In this document: positions 8,370 to 19,806 of the stretch, piece by piece
Layout of the letters: each line of letters starts with the position of its first letter
Numbering within the stretch: the first letter of the stretch is position 1
Source: Alphaproteobacteria bacterium
Lineage (GTDB): Bacteria > Pseudomonadota > Alphaproteobacteria > Bin95
NCBI GenBank assembly: GCA_022825195.1
Contig: JAJDYL010000079.1
Location: forward strand, 1 to 39,109
Direction: 5' to 3'
Length of the DNA: 39,109 nucleotides
The notes under the pieces: generated by a model
Database searches by the model: none
What the model was told of the DNA's origin: nothing
The model's input: the letters and a program-made list of their open reading frames with translations, nothing else
Translations under genes and position numbers: made by a program

Positions 8370-9034
8370 CCCTTTCCCGACGACTGACCGCGGAATTCGT
8401 AGGCACGACCATGCTGCTCGCGGTGGTGGTCGGCTCCGGCATCATGGGCGAGACGCTCGCCGGCGGGAACGTGGCCATCGCGCTGCTCGGCAACACGATT
8501 GCGACCGGCGCGATCCTGGTGGTGCTGATCCTGATCCTCGGGCCGGTCTCGGGCGCGCATTTCAACCCGGCCGTCACGGTCGCCTTCCTGATGCGGCGCG
8601 AGATCGGGCCGGGCGACGCGGCGCTCTACATTCTCGTGCAGGTGGCGGGCGGCCTGCTGGGCGTTGCGGTCGCGCACATCATGTTCGAGCAGCCGGACCT
8701 GTTCTTCGCCTCCGGCAAGGAGCGGTCGGGCTTCCCGCAGGCCTTTTCGGAGGGGGTTGCGGCCTTCGGGCTGGTGTTCACCATCCTGCTCTGCCTGAAG
8801 GCGAAATCGGAGGCCGTGGCCTGGGCGGTCGGGCTCTACATCACCGCCGGCTACTGGTTCACCGCCTCGACCTCTTTCGCCAACCCGGCGGTGACGGTCG
8901 CGCGCGCCTTCACCGACACCTTCTCCGGCATCCGCCCGGAAGATGCGCCCGCCTTCATCCTCGCCCAGTTCGTCGGCGCCGCGCTCGCCGTCGCGCTCGC
9001 GCGCCTGCTCGGTGCGGGCGCAGGCAAGGGGTAG
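8366..9034 (+). CDS. MIP-family channel, AqpS-like aquaglyceroporin
   Basis: A 222-residue membrane channel of the aquaporin superfamily with six hydrophobic segments and both half-helix motifs: NPA at 67-69 (AHFNPAVT) and 173-175 ([10 protein letters not shown]), with the selectivity-filter Arg R180. The sequence style ([38 protein letters not shown]) is that of the short MIP channels often encoded in bacterial arsenic operons, where AqpS conducts arsenite; this subgroup call is from memory. It is translationally coupled to pgk by an ATGA overlap and ends the run of four genes. Transport of water, glycerol or arsenite cannot be decided here. Confidence 0.88.
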   Translation: MTLSRRLTAEFVGTTMLLAVVVGSGIMGETLAGGNVAIALLGNTIATGAILVVLILILGPVSGAHFNPAVTVAFLMRREIGPGDAALYILVQVAGGLLGVAVAHIMFEQPDLFFASGKERSGFPQAFSEGVAAFGLVFTILLCLKAKSEAVAWAVGLYITAGYWFTASTSFANPAVTVARAFTDTFSGIRPEDAPAFILAQFVGAALAVALARLLGAGAGKG

Positions 9035-9053
9035 GGGAACCGGCGGGCCGCTG

Positions 9054-9446
9054 TCAGCGGTTGGGCAGCACCTCGATGTCGGGGCAGGCCAGGAGCCGCG
9101 CGTCCGCCGTCACCAGGGTCAGGCCGAAGACGAGCGCGCTCGCGGCGATGAAGCGGTCGGCGGGGTCCTTGTGGTCGAGCGCGATGCTGCGGCTCGCCAT
9201 GGCCACCTCGAAGGTCAGCGGGACCTCCATGACGGGCGCCGCGGCGAGCGCCCGGTCCAGCCAGCGCCGCGGGTCGGGCTCCAGCGCGATCCTTCCGCGC
9301 TCCGCCAGCACCACGGCCTCCCACACGCTCACCGGCGAAAGCCGGAGCGCTTCCGCCGGCGAGGCGAGGAGGTCGCGCACCGCGGCCGACAGCCGGCGCG
9401 GTTCGAGCAGCGCCCAGAGCCAGATATGCGTGTCGAGCAGCACCAA
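9054..9446 (-). CDS. VapC-like PIN-domain toxin (second module)
   Basis: A 130-residue PIN-domain ribonuclease. The acidic residues are D5 (LLDTHIWLW), E43 (SVWEAVVL), D97 (DPADRFIAA) and D115 (VTADARLL). The LLDTHIWLWAL opening and the DPADRF motif mark the YhcU/DUF-type PIN toxins that pair with Phd antitoxins. It lies three bases downstream of the antitoxin gene, in the normal antitoxin-first order. It converges on the aquaporin gene. CCGCTG-T-CAGCGG at 9048-9060 straddles its stop codon and might fold, but its one-base loop makes a terminator doubtful. Confidence 0.88.
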   Translation of the reverse strand: MVLLDTHIWLWALLEPRRLSAAVRDLLASPAEALRLSPVSVWEAVVLAERGRIALEPDPRRWLDRALAAAPVMEVPLTFEVAMASRSIALDHKDPADRFIAASALVFGLTLVTADARLLACPDIEVLPNR

Positions 9447-9449
9447 GGC

Positions 9450-9953
9450 CTATTGCAGTGCTTCCCATTCGTCCTCGCCGAGCGCCGGGGAGACGATATC
9501 CCCCAGGACCTGCCCCGTGCCGGCCATCGCGCCCAGCCATGCGCCGGAGGGCGGCGGCACGATCTGCGCCACCGGCTTGCCGAACCGGGTCACCAGCACG
9601 GGCTGTCCGGTCTTCCCCACCCGTTCGAGAACCGCAAGGCAGGTGGCCTTGAAAGTGGATATCTGCATCTCCTCCATCCCCGCCGGCATGCCCGGTACAT
9701 CCGGCACCTCATAGGCCGACTGCATTTCCTGCAGCCCTTCATATGTCCCGGCCCCGCCCGCGCCCCGGTTCGTCGGAATGTTGCCGACAATGCGCGGCTC
9801 GACGAGTTCCAGCAACTCGCGGTACCGGGCGCCGTCCCACTCATGACGCCAGCCGGCATTGCGGCAGACGCCCAGGGACCGCAGGTGGCGGCGGACCGTG
9901 TTCGGCTCCACGCCCAGGGCCGCCGCCATGTCCTTCACGGTGTAACGCTGCAT
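9450..9953 (-). CDS. Phd-type antitoxin with an extra N-terminal helix-turn-helix domain
   Basis: One uninterrupted 167-residue frame joins two parts. Residues 1-40 (MQRYTVKDMAAALGVEPNTV, then RRHLRSLG) look like a helix-turn-helix DNA-binding domain. Residues about 97-167 (MQISTFKATCLAVLERVGKT, then GQPVLVTRFGKPVAQIVPPP) are a standard Phd/YefM antitoxin that normally stands alone. A linker of about 55 residues connects them. The usual antitoxin start corresponds to an internal ATG preceded by purine-rich GGCGGGGATGGAGGAG, so a short form could also be made. ATG 9953 is chosen because the HTH begins there. It should neutralise the adjacent PIN toxin and repress the operon at the repeats 9992-10013. 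Confidence 0.8.
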   Translation of the reverse strand: MQRYTVKDMAAALGVEPNTVRRHLRSLGVCRNAGWRHEWDGARYRELLELVEPRIVGNIPTNRGAGGAGTYEGLQEMQSAYEVPDVPGMPAGMEEMQISTFKATCLAVLERVGKTGQPVLVTRFGKPVAQIVPPPSGAWLGAMAGTGQVLGDIVSPALGEDEWEALQ

Positions 9954-9986
9954 CGGCCCGACCTTTCCCCAAGCATCTGCCGGTCG

Positions 9987-10015
9987 AACATACTATGGTC
10001 CGAGACTATGGTCAA
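9987..10015 (-). promoter_or_regulatory. Promoter of the HTH-antitoxin/VapC module
   Basis: On the minus strand TTGACC (10015-10010) and TATGTT (9992-9987) are exactly 17 bases apart. The -10 lies about 34 bases before the antitoxin ATG. This is a strong consensus match. Confidence 0.65.
9992..10013. promoter_or_regulatory. Direct-repeat operator: two copies of ACTATGGTC
   Basis: ACTATGGTC occurs at 9992-10000 and again at 10005-10013, 13 bases apart, filling the spacer and the edges of both promoter boxes. Tandem rather than inverted sites suit the HTH domain fused to the antitoxin. Repressor binding here is an inference. Confidence 0.6.
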
Positions 10016-10022
10016 TTCCTGT

Positions 10023-11156
10023 TCATCCCTCCCACCATTGTCCGCCGATCACCATCCCCGCCGGGAACAGGCGCTGCTCGCCGCCGAGCACGACGCCGTC
10101 CGAATCCTCGTAGTCGAACCGGCCGGTGCGCAGTTCGAGCACCGAGGCATCTGCGGCCACGCCCGGCTCCAGGCTGCCGAGGCCGGGCCGTCCCAGCGCC
10201 GCCGCGGGTGCGGCCGTCGCCGCGCGCAGCACCTCGACCAGCGGCATGCCCAGGACAAGGAACTTCGACATGGTGACGAGCAGGTCGAACGCCGGGCCGT
10301 GGATGCTGAGCGTATGGACGTCGCTGGAGATGCAATCGGGCATGAACCCCGCCGTCAGCATGGCCCGCCCGGTGCCGAAGCCGAACGAGCCCTTGCCATG
10401 GCCGATGTCGAAGATGACGCCCCGTTCGCGCGCGGCCATCGTTTCCTCGCGCACCCTGCCGTCGGCTCCCGCCGGGCTGTTCGGGAAGGAACGGAAGCAG
10501 TGCGTGAGCACGTCGCCGGGGCGGAGCCGGTCCATGACCTCGCGGCGGCTGGGCGGCGGGAAGTCCAGATGCGCCATGACAGGCAGCCCCAGCTCCTCCG
10601 CGACCTCGATGGCGATGTCGAGCGGGGCGATGCCGCTCGATCCGCCGGCGCCGAGGCCCACGCGCACCTTGATCCCGACGACGAGGTCCGCATGTTCCCG
10701 CGCCACGCGCACGCATTCGCGGGCGTCCAGCAGGCGCATGTCCTGGCACTCGCCGACCATCACCGCGTCGCTGAAGGCGAAGATCCCCGGAAAGGACACA
10801 TTCAGGAAAGGCAGCACGCGCGGCTTGGCCGGCTCGATCACATGGCGCCGGAAACCCGCCATGTTGGCGGGGCCCGCCGTGCCGGCATCGACCAGCGTCG
10901 TCGTTGCGCCCTGCCGCGCGATCGCCTCCGGATCGACGCCGATGGACGTGCCGCCCCAATAGACATGCGTGTGCATGTCGATGAGGCCCGGCGTCACCAG
11001 ACAACCGCTCACATCGCGCACATCGCGGGCCTCGCCTGCCGGGAGGTCAGGAGCGACCTCTGCAATCCGGCCCCCGGCAAAGGCGACATCGGCCGCCTGG
11101 TCCACGCCGCGGCCGGGGTCGATCACGCGCCCGCCTTTCAGCAACAGGTCGTGCAT
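10023..11156 (-). CDS. Amidohydrolase/deacetylase-family metallohydrolase (dihydroorotase-like)
   Basis: A 377-residue amidohydrolase-superfamily TIM barrel. The metal ligands are in place: HxH at 62 and 64 (GLIDMHTHVYWGG), a candidate carboxylated Lys K163 (VVGIKVRVG), H196 (VMAHLDFP), H219 (VLTHCF) and D279 (SSDVHTLS). The family (COG3964-like) hydrolyses cyclic amides or N-acetyl groups; the substrate is unknown. The start is ATG 11156 with GAGGAGG six bases before it. The larger open frame extends into the neighbouring gene and is not used. It lies 25 bases downstream of the DUF255 gene on the same strand, so the two are probably cotranscribed. Confidence 0.88.
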   Translation of the reverse strand: MHDLLLKGGRVIDPGRGVDQAADVAFAGGRIAEVAPDLPAGEARDVRDVSGCLVTPGLIDMHTHVYWGGTSIGVDPEAIARQGATTTLVDAGTAGPANMAGFRRHVIEPAKPRVLPFLNVSFPGIFAFSDAVMVGECQDMRLLDARECVRVAREHADLVVGIKVRVGLGAGGSSGIAPLDIAIEVAEELGLPVMAHLDFPPPSRREVMDRLRPGDVLTHCFRSFPNSPAGADGRVREETMAARERGVIFDIGHGKGSFGFGTGRAMLTAGFMPDCISSDVHTLSIHGPAFDLLVTMSKFLVLGMPLVEVLRAATAAPAAALGRPGLGSLEPGVAADASVLELRTGRFDYEDSDGVVLGGEQRLFPAGMVIGGQWWEG

Positions 11157-11181
11157 CCATTCCTCCTCTTCGGTATGCGCC

Positions 11182-13191
<2,010 letters not shown>

Positions 13192-13239
13192 GGGCCCGGA
13201 GGGTAAACTGGCGCACTCCCGGACGCGAGGAAGGAAATC

Positions 13240-13560
13240 ATGGCGGACGCGCTCTATTACGACGCGCATGTGTTCTGTTGCACCAATACCCGCCCGCCCG
13301 GCCATCCGCGCGGCTGCTGCAGCGAGAAGGGTTCGGAGAAGCTGCGCGCGTACATGAAGGCGCGCGCCAGGTCGTTGCCGAATGCGCGGATCAACATCGC
13401 CGGCTGCCTCGACCGCTGCGAGCTCGGGCCGACCATGGTCATCTATCCCGAGGGCACCTGGTACCGCTACGAGAACGAGGCGGATATCGACGAGATCCTC
13501 GAAACCCACCTGAAGGGCGGCGGCCGGGTCTCCCGGCTCATGCTCGACCCCGACGCCTGA
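13240..13560 (+). CDS. (2Fe-2S) ferredoxin-like protein, thioredoxin fold
   Basis: A 106-residue small protein with cysteines at 13, 14, 26, 27, 56 and 60. The pairing C13/C14 then C26/C27 then C56-x3-C60 ([10 protein letters not shown]) is the arrangement of thioredoxin-like [2Fe-2S] ferredoxins, and [11 protein letters not shown] is another signature. It is probably an electron carrier; the partner is unknown. AGGAAGG lies before ATG 13240. It begins the rightward housekeeping block and its stop overlaps the mnmE start. Divergent from the DUF255 gene. Confidence 0.9.
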   Translation: MADALYYDAHVFCCTNTRPPGHPRGCCSEKGSEKLRAYMKARARSLPNARINIAGCLDRCELGPTMVIYPEGTWYRYENEADIDEILETHLKGGGRVSRLMLDPDA

Positions 13561-14843
13561 CGGACCGGCCGGACACGATCTTCGCCGAGGCGACGGCGCC
13601 CGGCCGGGCCGGCATCGCGGTGCTGCGCCTGTCGGGGCCGGAAGCGGGCAGGGCGCTGGAGTCGGTTGCCGGGCCGTTGCCGGAGCCGCGCCGGGCCGTG
13701 CTGCGGTCCGTCCGCGACCCGGAAAGCGGCGAGCTGCTGGACCGGGGCCTCGCGGTCTGGTTCCCGGGCCCGGAGAGCTTCACCGGCGAGGACGCGGCCG
13801 AACTGCACCTGCACGGCGCGCCCGTGGTAATGGACGCGGTGCAGGCCGCGCTGATGCGGCTGGACGGCCTGCGCCCGGCGGAACCCGGCGAATTCACCCG
13901 CCGCGCCTTCGAGGCCGGGCGCATGGACCTGACGGCGGTCGAAGGGCTGGCCGAACTGATCGACGCCGAGACCGAAGGCCAGCGCCGGCAGGCGCTCCAC
14001 GCGCTCGGCGGCGGGCTTGCGCGGCAGTTCGACGGCTGGCGGGACCGGCTTGTGCAGGCGCTCGCCCATATCGAGGCCGCCATCGACTTCAGCGACGAGG
14101 AGCTGCCGGACGAGCTGGAGGCTCAGGTCTCCGAGACCGTCGCGGAGGTGCGCGCGGACATGGCGGAGGCGCTGGACGCGGGCGCGCGCGGCGAGGTCGT
14201 GCGCGACGGCTTCCGGGTGGCGCTGGTGGGCGCGCCCAATGCCGGCAAGTCGAGCCTGCTCAACGCGCTCGCGGCGCGCGAGGTCGCCATTACCTCGCCG
14301 AGCGCCGGCACGACGCGCGACGTGCTGGAGGCGCGGCTCGTCATGGAAGGCTATCTCGTGCGGCTGATCGACATGGCGGGCCTGCACGAGAGCGGCGACC
14401 CGATCGAGCGGGAAGGGATGCGCCGCGCCCGCGCCGAGGCGGCGGCGGCCGACCTCTGCCTGCTGCTGACGGCCCCCGACGCGCCGCTCCCGCCGGACAT
14501 GCCGGGTCTCGCCATCCGCACCAAGGCCGACCTGGACGCAGCCCCCGGCCCCGGCCTCGCCGTCTCGGCGCGCACAGGAGAGGGGCTGGAGGCGCTGCGG
14601 AGCGCCGTTGTGGAAGCCATGCGCGCGCGCGTCGCCGGCCCGCGAGGCGCGCTCCGCGCCCGCCATGTCCAGGCGCTCACAGACTCGGCAGAGGCGCTCG
14701 ACCGCTTCGCCGCCGCGCCCCATACCGACCTCGCCGCCGAAGACCTCCGCCTCGCCGTCCGGGCGCTCGGCCGCGTCACCGGCCGCGTCGATGTGGAGGA
14801 CCTGCTGGACGCCATCTTCCGGGAGTTCTGCATCGGGAAGTGA
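13557..14843 (+). CDS. mnmE: tRNA uridine-5-carboxymethylaminomethyl modification GTPase MnmE
   Basis: A 428-residue GTPase that with MnmG modifies the wobble uridine of certain tRNAs. The N-terminal domain opens [20 protein letters not shown] (formyl-THF binding). The inserted G domain has P-loop GAPNAGKSS (225-233), TTRD, DMAG (272-275) and TKAD. The C-terminus ends in CIGK with the conserved Cys. There is no ATG, GTG or TTG in frame that keeps the conserved N-terminus; the next GTG would delete it. The start is taken as CTG 13557, which overlaps the ferredoxin stop as CTGA and gives the family-like opening MTDRPDTIF. Slightly shorter than the enteric enzyme. mnmG is not adjacent. Confidence 0.93.
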   Translation: MTDRPDTIFAEATAPGRAGIAVLRLSGPEAGRALESVAGPLPEPRRAVLRSVRDPESGELLDRGLAVWFPGPESFTGEDAAELHLHGAPVVMDAVQAALMRLDGLRPAEPGEFTRRAFEAGRMDLTAVEGLAELIDAETEGQRRQALHALGGGLARQFDGWRDRLVQALAHIEAAIDFSDEELPDELEAQVSETVAEVRADMAEALDAGARGEVVRDGFRVALVGAPNAGKSSLLNALAAREVAITSPSAGTTRDVLEARLVMEGYLVRLIDMAGLHESGDPIEREGMRRARAEAAAADLCLLLTAPDAPLPPDMPGLAIRTKADLDAAPGPGLAVSARTGEGLEALRSAVVEAMRARVAGPRGALRARHVQALTDSAEALDRFAAAPHTDLAAEDLRLAVRALGRVTGRVDVEDLLDAIFREFCIGK

Positions 14844-14864
14844 TGAGCGGGGCCGGATCGGGCG

Positions 14865-14893
14865 TTGACGGGGCGCGGGCGCGGGACTAGGTT
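14865..14893 (+). promoter_or_regulatory. Promoter upstream of ffh
   Basis: TTGACG (14865-14870) and TAGGTT (14888-14893) are spaced by 17 bases. The 160-base gap before ffh also contains the perfect small hairpin GCCTCC-GA-GGAGGC (14926-14939) in the presumed leader. The promoter probably serves ffh and the ribosomal-protein genes that follow. Confidence 0.55.
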
Positions 14894-15006
14894 GCGCCGC
14901 GTTTCGCCATAGCGTTGCACGCCATGCCTCCGAGGAGGCCCGCCGGTCCGCGAGTTTTCGCGCATCGGCGCGTTCGGCGCTGGACCGGCGGGAGGGTGAG
15001 GCTGGC

Positions 15007-16362
15007 ATGTTCGAGGGACTGACGGAGCGGCTCGGCGAGGTCTTCGGGCGTCTCACCCGGCGCGGCTCGCTCTCCGCCGGCGATGTCGAGGCGGCGCTGC
15101 GCGAAGTGCGCGTGGCGCTGCTGGAGGCCGATGCGGCGCTGCCGGCCGTGCGGGCCCTGCTCGACGCGGTCAAGGACCAGGCCGTCGGGCATGACGTGCT
15201 GCGGTCCGTCACCCCCGGCCAGCAGGTCGTCAAGATCGTCCATGACCGGATGGTCGAGATGCTGGGCGGCGAGGCCGAGGACCTCAGGCTCGGCGGCAAC
15301 CCGCCGCTCGCCATGCTGATGCTGGGCCTCCAGGGCTCCGGCAAGACGACGACGACCGCCAAGCTCGCCCGCCGCCTGACCGACCGGGAGGGCAAGAAGG
15401 TGCTGATGGCCTCGGTGGACGTCTATCGCCCCGCGGCCCAGCAGCAGCTTGAGGTGCTGGGAAAGCAGGCGGGGATCGACACGCTCCCGATCGTGTTCGG
15501 CGAACGGCCCCCCGCCATCGCCCGGCGCGCCATGCGGATCGGCGCGCGCGAAGGCTATGACATCGTCTTCATCGACACTGCCGGGCGGCTCGCCATCGAC
15601 CGCGAGATGATGGAGGAGGCCGCCGCGCTCCGCGATCTCGTGAAGCCGGTGGAATCGCTGCTGGTCGCCGATGCGATGACCGGCCAGGACGCCGTGAATA
15701 CGGCCCGCGCCTTCAATGAGGAGGTGGGCGTCACCGGCATCGTGCTGACCCGGATCGACGGCGACGCGCGCGGCGGCGCGGCGCTCTCCATGCGCCATGT
15801 CACCGGCCGGCCGATCAAATTCGTCGGCACGGGCGAGCAGCTCGACCGCATCGAGGCCTTCCACCCGGACCGGATCGCGTCCCGCATTCTCGGCATGGGC
15901 GATGTCGTCGGGCTGGTGGAGCGCGCGGCCGAGACCATCGAGCAGGAAGAAGCCGAGAAGCTCGCCGCCCGCCTCAGCCGCGGCCGCATGGACCTGAACG
16001 ACCTGCTGATGCAGCTGCGCCAGATGAAGAAGATGGGCGGCCTCGGCGGGCTGATGGGCATGCTGCCCCAGGTCGGCCGGATGAAGGCCGAAATGGCGAA
16101 GGCGAAAATCGATGAAAAATGGCTCGTGCGCCAGGAGGCGATCATCCTCTCGATGACCCCTCGCGAGCGCGCGCGGCCCGACATCGTCAAGGCGTCGCGC
16201 AAGCGGCGCATCGCGGCCGGGGCGGGCGCCTCGGTGCAGGACGTGAACCGGATGCTCAAGCAGTTCCAGCAGATGCAGACGATGATGAAGCGCGTCGGCA
16301 AGCTGGAGAAACGCGGCGGCCTCGCGGGCCGGGGCCTCGAGGCCCTGATGGCCCGGCGCTGA
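15007..16362 (+). CDS. ffh: Signal recognition particle protein Ffh
   Basis: A 451-residue SRP54-type GTPase that binds signal sequences of nascent membrane proteins and targets ribosomes to FtsY at the membrane. In order: N domain (1-90), G domain with GLQGSGKT at 107-114, [13 protein letters not shown] and [10 protein letters not shown], then the methionine-rich M domain from about 330 ([20 protein letters not shown]) with the RNA-binding SKRRIAAG-like helix. Length and motifs are complete. ATG 15007 is preceded by GGGAGGGTGAGG. Followed at 37 bases by rpsP. Confidence 0.97.
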   Translation: MFEGLTERLGEVFGRLTRRGSLSAGDVEAALREVRVALLEADAALPAVRALLDAVKDQAVGHDVLRSVTPGQQVVKIVHDRMVEMLGGEAEDLRLGGNPPLAMLMLGLQGSGKTTTTAKLARRLTDREGKKVLMASVDVYRPAAQQQLEVLGKQAGIDTLPIVFGERPPAIARRAMRIGAREGYDIVFIDTAGRLAIDREMMEEAAALRDLVKPVESLLVADAMTGQDAVNTARAFNEEVGVTGIVLTRIDGDARGGAALSMRHVTGRPIKFVGTGEQLDRIEAFHPDRIASRILGMGDVVGLVERAAETIEQEEAEKLAARLSRGRMDLNDLLMQLRQMKKMGGLGGLMGMLPQVGRMKAEMAKAKIDEKWLVRQEAIILSMTPRERARPDIVKASRKRRIAAGAGASVQDVNRMLKQFQQMQTMMKRVGKLEKRGGLAGRGLEALMARR

Positions 16363-16399
16363 ACCCGCCTGCCCTCTCTCCCACCCACACGGAAAGCTC

Positions 16400-16747
16400 A
16401 TGGCACTCAGGATTCGACTCACCCGCGGCGGCGCCAAGCGCCGGCCTTTCTACCGCATCGTCGTCGCCGAGGGCTCCGCGCCCCGCGACGGGCGCTTTAT
16501 CGAGATCCTCGGCTTCTACAACCCGATGATGCCGAAGGACCACGAGGACAGGCTGCGCCTGAAGGAAGAGCGCATCCGGCACTGGCTGTCGGTGGGCGCG
16601 ACGCCGTCGGAGCGCGTGGCCCGGTTCCTCGGCGCGGCCGGCATTGTCGAGCCGCCCGCGGTGCCGCAGCAGACCAGGCAGCATCTGCCCAAGGCCAAGG
16701 CGCAGGAGCGCATGAAGGCCAAGGCCGAGGCCGCCGCAGCCGAATAG
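16400..16747 (+). CDS. rpsP: 30S ribosomal protein S16
   Basis: A 115-residue S16 protein with the standard opening [20 protein letters not shown], then [14 protein letters not shown]. The Lys/Ala/Glu-rich C-terminal tail (from about residue 88) is typical of alphaproteobacterial S16. It binds 16S rRNA early in small-subunit assembly. Its place in the order ffh-rpsP-rimM-trmD-rplS is the common bacterial one. Confidence 0.97.
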   Translation: MALRIRLTRGGAKRRPFYRIVVAEGSAPRDGRFIEILGFYNPMMPKDHEDRLRLKEERIRHWLSVGATPSERVARFLGAAGIVEPPAVPQQTRQHLPKAKAQERMKAKAEAAAAE

Positions 16748-16768
16748 TCCGGACGGGACGGCGGGCAG

Positions 16769-17275
16769 ATGGGCGCTTCCTCCCTTTGCCTCGGCGTCGT
16801 CGCCGGGGCCCACGGGCTGCGCGGCGCGGTGCGGGTCAAGACCTTCACCGCCCTGCCGGAAGCGATTGCCGACTACGGCCCGCTCCGGGATGCCGCCGGC
16901 GCCCGGCGCTTCGCGCTGCGCCTGACGAGGGTCGAGAAGGGCGCGGCGATCGTGCGGATCGACGGCGTAAGGGACCGGAACGAGGCCGAGGCGCTCAGGG
17001 GCGTCGAACTCTTCCTCGACCGCGAGGCGCTGCCGCCGGCCGAGGACGAGGAGGAGTTCTACCATGCGGACCTTGTCGGCCTTGCCGCGGTCGATACGAA
17101 CGGCGCGCGGCTCGGAACGGTGCGCGCGCTGCACGATTTCGGCGCCGGGGACCTGATCGAGATTCTGCCGGACGAAGGCGGCCGGCCGCGCGTCTTCCCG
17201 TTCACGCGCGAGGCCGTGCCGGACATCGACCTCGCCGCCCGCACCGTCACCATCGACCCGCCGGAGGGGCTGTGA
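16769..17275 (+). CDS. rimM: Ribosome maturation factor RimM
   Basis: A 168-residue 16S-processing protein that acts on the 3' domain of the small subunit through protein S19. Signatures are [19 protein letters not shown] at the N-terminus and [16 protein letters not shown] at the start of the PRC-barrel, with ending [18 protein letters not shown]. It lies 21 bases after rpsP, and its stop overlaps the trmD start as GTGA. Confidence 0.96.
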   Translation: MGASSLCLGVVAGAHGLRGAVRVKTFTALPEAIADYGPLRDAAGARRFALRLTRVEKGAAIVRIDGVRDRNEAEALRGVELFLDREALPPAEDEEEFYHADLVGLAAVDTNGARLGTVRALHDFGAGDLIEILPDEGGRPRVFPFTREAVPDIDLAARTVTIDPPEGL

Positions 17276-17976
17276 GCTGGTCCGCGACCGTGCTGACGCT
17301 CTTCCCGGAGATGTTTCCGGGGCCGCTCGGCCATTCGCTCGCCGGGCGGGCGCTCGGGGCGGGGGTCTGGCGACTTGAGGTGGTGGACATTCGCGCCTTC
17401 GCGCGCGATAAGCACGCCTCCGTGGACGACACGCCGTTCGGCGGGGGCGCCGGCATGGTTATGCGGGCGGATGTGGTGTCGGACGCGATCCACGCCGCCT
17501 GGGACCGGCGGGGGCCGCTGATCCACCTCTCGCCGCGCGGCCGGCCGCTCACGCAGCGCCGGGCGGCGGCGCTGGCCGCAGGCGCGGGGCCGACCCTGCT
17601 CTGCGGGCGCTACGAGGGGATCGACCAGCGCCTCCTGGACGCCTGGGCGCCGGAGGAGGTGAGCCTCGGGGACTTCGTGCTGTCCGGCGGCGAGCCGGCG
17701 GCGATCGCCCTGCTGGATGCCTGCGTGCGGCTGCTGCCGGGGGTGGCCGGCAAGGCGGAGTCGGTCCGGGAGGAGAGTTTCGAGGGCGGGTTGCTGGAAT
17801 ACCCGCATTATACGCGCCCGGCGGTCTGGGCCGGGCGCGCGGCGCCGGAAGTCCTGCTTTCGGGCCACCATTGCAACATCCGCGCCTGGCGGCAGGCGCG
17901 GGCGGAAGATACAACGCGGACGCGGCGGCCGGACCTCTGGGCGCGCCGGGCGGAGAACGAGGACCGAAGCCGATGA
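17272..17976 (+). CDS. trmD: tRNA (guanine-N1-)-methyltransferase TrmD
   Basis: A 234-residue SPOUT-fold enzyme that methylates G37 of tRNAs using SAM and prevents frameshifting. Key motifs: [24 protein letters not shown], the knot loop [12 protein letters not shown] near residues 110-121, and [16 protein letters not shown] 17272 is the start because it gives the family opening [14 protein letters not shown] and overlaps the rimM stop. The stop overlaps the rplS start as ATGA, so the four genes are tightly coupled. Confidence 0.96.
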   Translation: MSWSATVLTLFPEMFPGPLGHSLAGRALGAGVWRLEVVDIRAFARDKHASVDDTPFGGGAGMVMRADVVSDAIHAAWDRRGPLIHLSPRGRPLTQRRAAALAAGAGPTLLCGRYEGIDQRLLDAWAPEEVSLGDFVLSGGEPAAIALLDACVRLLPGVAGKAESVREESFEGGLLEYPHYTRPAVWAGRAAPEVLLSGHHCNIRAWRQARAEDTTRTRRPDLWARRAENEDRSR

Positions 17977-18383
17977 ACATCGTCGAGACGCTGGAGCGCG
18001 AACAGATCGCGCAGCTCACCGAAGACCGCGAGATTCCGGATTTCCGCCCGGGAGACACGGTGCGCGTCAACTACAAGGTGGTCGAGGGCACCCGCGAGCG
18101 TATCCAGGCCTATGAAGGCGTGGTGATCGCGCGGCGCGGCGGCAGGAATCTCAACGCCTCCTTCGTCGTGCGGAAGATCTCCTCCGGCGAGGGCGTCGAG
18201 CGCATCTTCCCGCTCTACTCGCCCAATATCGCCGGCATCGAGGTGATCCGGCGCGGGCGTGTGCGCCGGGCGAAGCTCTACTATCTGCGCGAGCGGCGCG
18301 GGCGGTCGGCGCGCATCGCCGAGCGCACCCGCGGCGTGGTCAGAAAGACGAAACGGAAAGACGGGACCGACGGCAATGAGTGA
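17973..18383 (+). CDS. rplS: 50S ribosomal protein L19
   Basis: A 136-residue L19 protein at the subunit interface. Signatures are [53 protein letters not shown] and [18 protein letters not shown], with a basic C-terminal tail. The start overlaps the trmD stop by four bases. Its last eight bases overlap the leuC coding sequence in another frame. Confidence 0.97.
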   Translation: MNIVETLEREQIAQLTEDREIPDFRPGDTVRVNYKVVEGTRERIQAYEGVVIARRGGRNLNASFVVRKISSGEGVERIFPLYSPNIAGIEVIRRGRVRRAKLYYLRERRGRSARIAERTRGVVRKTKRKDGTDGNE

Positions 18384-19788
18384 ACCGCGCACCCTTTTCG
18401 ACAAGATCTGGGCGAACCACCTGGTCGATACGCAGGAAGACGGCACCTGCCTGATCTATATCGACCGCCACCTGGTGCATGAGGTCACGAGCCCGCAGGC
18501 CTTCGCGGGGCTCCGCGCGGCCGGGCGCGGCGTGCGTCGTCCCGACGCCACCATCGCGGTCGCCGACCACAATATCCCGACCCGGCCGGGCGCCCGGACC
18601 GGGGTGATCGAGAACGAGGAATCGCGCATCCAGGTCGAGACCCTGGAGCGCAATGTGGTCGAGTTCGGCGTGCCCTACTACCCGATAGAGGATGTCCGCC
18701 AGGGCATCGTCCACATCATCGGCCCGGAACAGGGCATGACCCAGCCGGGCACCACCGTGGTCTGCGGCGACAGCCACACCTCGACGCACGGCGCCTTCGG
18801 GGCGCTCGCCTTCGGCATCGGCACCTCCGAGGTGGAGCATGTGCTGGCGACGCAGACGCTGATCCAGCGCCCGGCGCGCAACATGCAGGTCGACATAGAG
18901 GGCGCGCTGCCGCCCGGCTGCACCGCCAAGGACCTGATCCTCGCCATCATCGGCCGCATCGGCACGGCCGGCGGCACCGGCCATGTCATCGAATATACCG
19001 GCCAGGCGATCCGCGACCTCTCCATGGAGGGGCGGATGACGGTCTGCAACATGTCCATCGAGGCGGGCGCCCGCGCCGGCCTGATCGCGCCGGACGACAC
19101 CACCTTCGGCTATCTCAAGGGCCGCCCGCATGCGCCCAAGGGCGCGGCCTGGGACGCTGCGGTCGCGGTCTGGAAGCGCCTGCCGTCCGATCCGGGCGCC
19201 GTCTATGACAAGGTGGTGCGCATCCCGGCCGACGAGATCGCGCCCTATGTCACCTGGGGCACGAGCCCGCAGGATGCGCTGCCGGTCACGGCGAACGTGC
19301 CCGACCCGGCCGAGATTGACGACGAGGACCGGCGCCAGGCCGTGCAGCGGTCCATCGACTATATGGGGCTGCGCGCCGGCCAGCCGCTGCAGGAGATCGC
19401 CATCGACACGGTGTTCATCGGGTCGTGCACCAACGGGCGCATCGAGGACATCCGCGCCGCGGCGGCCGTCGCCCAGGGGCGCAGGGTGGCCGGAAGCGTG
19501 CGCGCCCTGGTCGTGCCGGGCTCCGGACTGGTCAAGGAGCAGGCGGAGGAAGAGGGGCTCGACCGCATCCTCACCGAGGCCGGTTTCGAGTGGCGCGACC
19601 CCGGCTGCTCCATGTGCCTGGCGATGAACGACGACCGGCTGGCGCCCGGCGAGCGCAGCGCGTCGACGTCGAACCGCAATTTCGAAGGCCGGCAGGGCCA
19701 GGGCGGCCGCACCCATCTGGTGAGCCCCGCCATGGCGGCCGCCGCTGCCGTCGCGGGCCGTCTGACCGACCTGCGCGACCTGGACTGA
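18376..19788 (+). CDS. leuC: 3-isopropylmalate dehydratase large subunit
   Basis: A 470-residue aconitase-family subunit that with LeuD isomerises 2- to 3-isopropylmalate in leucine synthesis. The [4Fe-4S] ligands C351 (GSCTNGR), C411 and C414 (CSMC) are present, as are [18 protein letters not shown] and [15 protein letters not shown] 18376 starts eight bases before the rplS stop, so translation is coupled to the ribosomal-protein operon. This rplS-leuC linkage occurs in other alphaproteobacteria as far as I recall. Confidence 0.97.
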   Translation: MSEPRTLFDKIWANHLVDTQEDGTCLIYIDRHLVHEVTSPQAFAGLRAAGRGVRRPDATIAVADHNIPTRPGARTGVIENEESRIQVETLERNVVEFGVPYYPIEDVRQGIVHIIGPEQGMTQPGTTVVCGDSHTSTHGAFGALAFGIGTSEVEHVLATQTLIQRPARNMQVDIEGALPPGCTAKDLILAIIGRIGTAGGTGHVIEYTGQAIRDLSMEGRMTVCNMSIEAGARAGLIAPDDTTFGYLKGRPHAPKGAAWDAAVAVWKRLPSDPGAVYDKVVRIPADEIAPYVTWGTSPQDALPVTANVPDPAEIDDEDRRQAVQRSIDYMGLRAGQPLQEIAIDTVFIGSCTNGRIEDIRAAAAVAQGRRVAGSVRALVVPGSGLVKEQAEEEGLDRILTEAGFEWRDPGCSMCLAMNDDRLAPGERSASTSNRNFEGRQGQGGRTHLVSPAMAAAAAVAGRLTDLRDLD

Positions 19789-19806
19789 GAGAGGGAGGCC
19801 GCCCCC

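Noticed and set aside
13467..15395. 642-residue leftward frame over mnmE and the start of ffh
   Set aside because: Shadow of highly conserved genes on the other strand.
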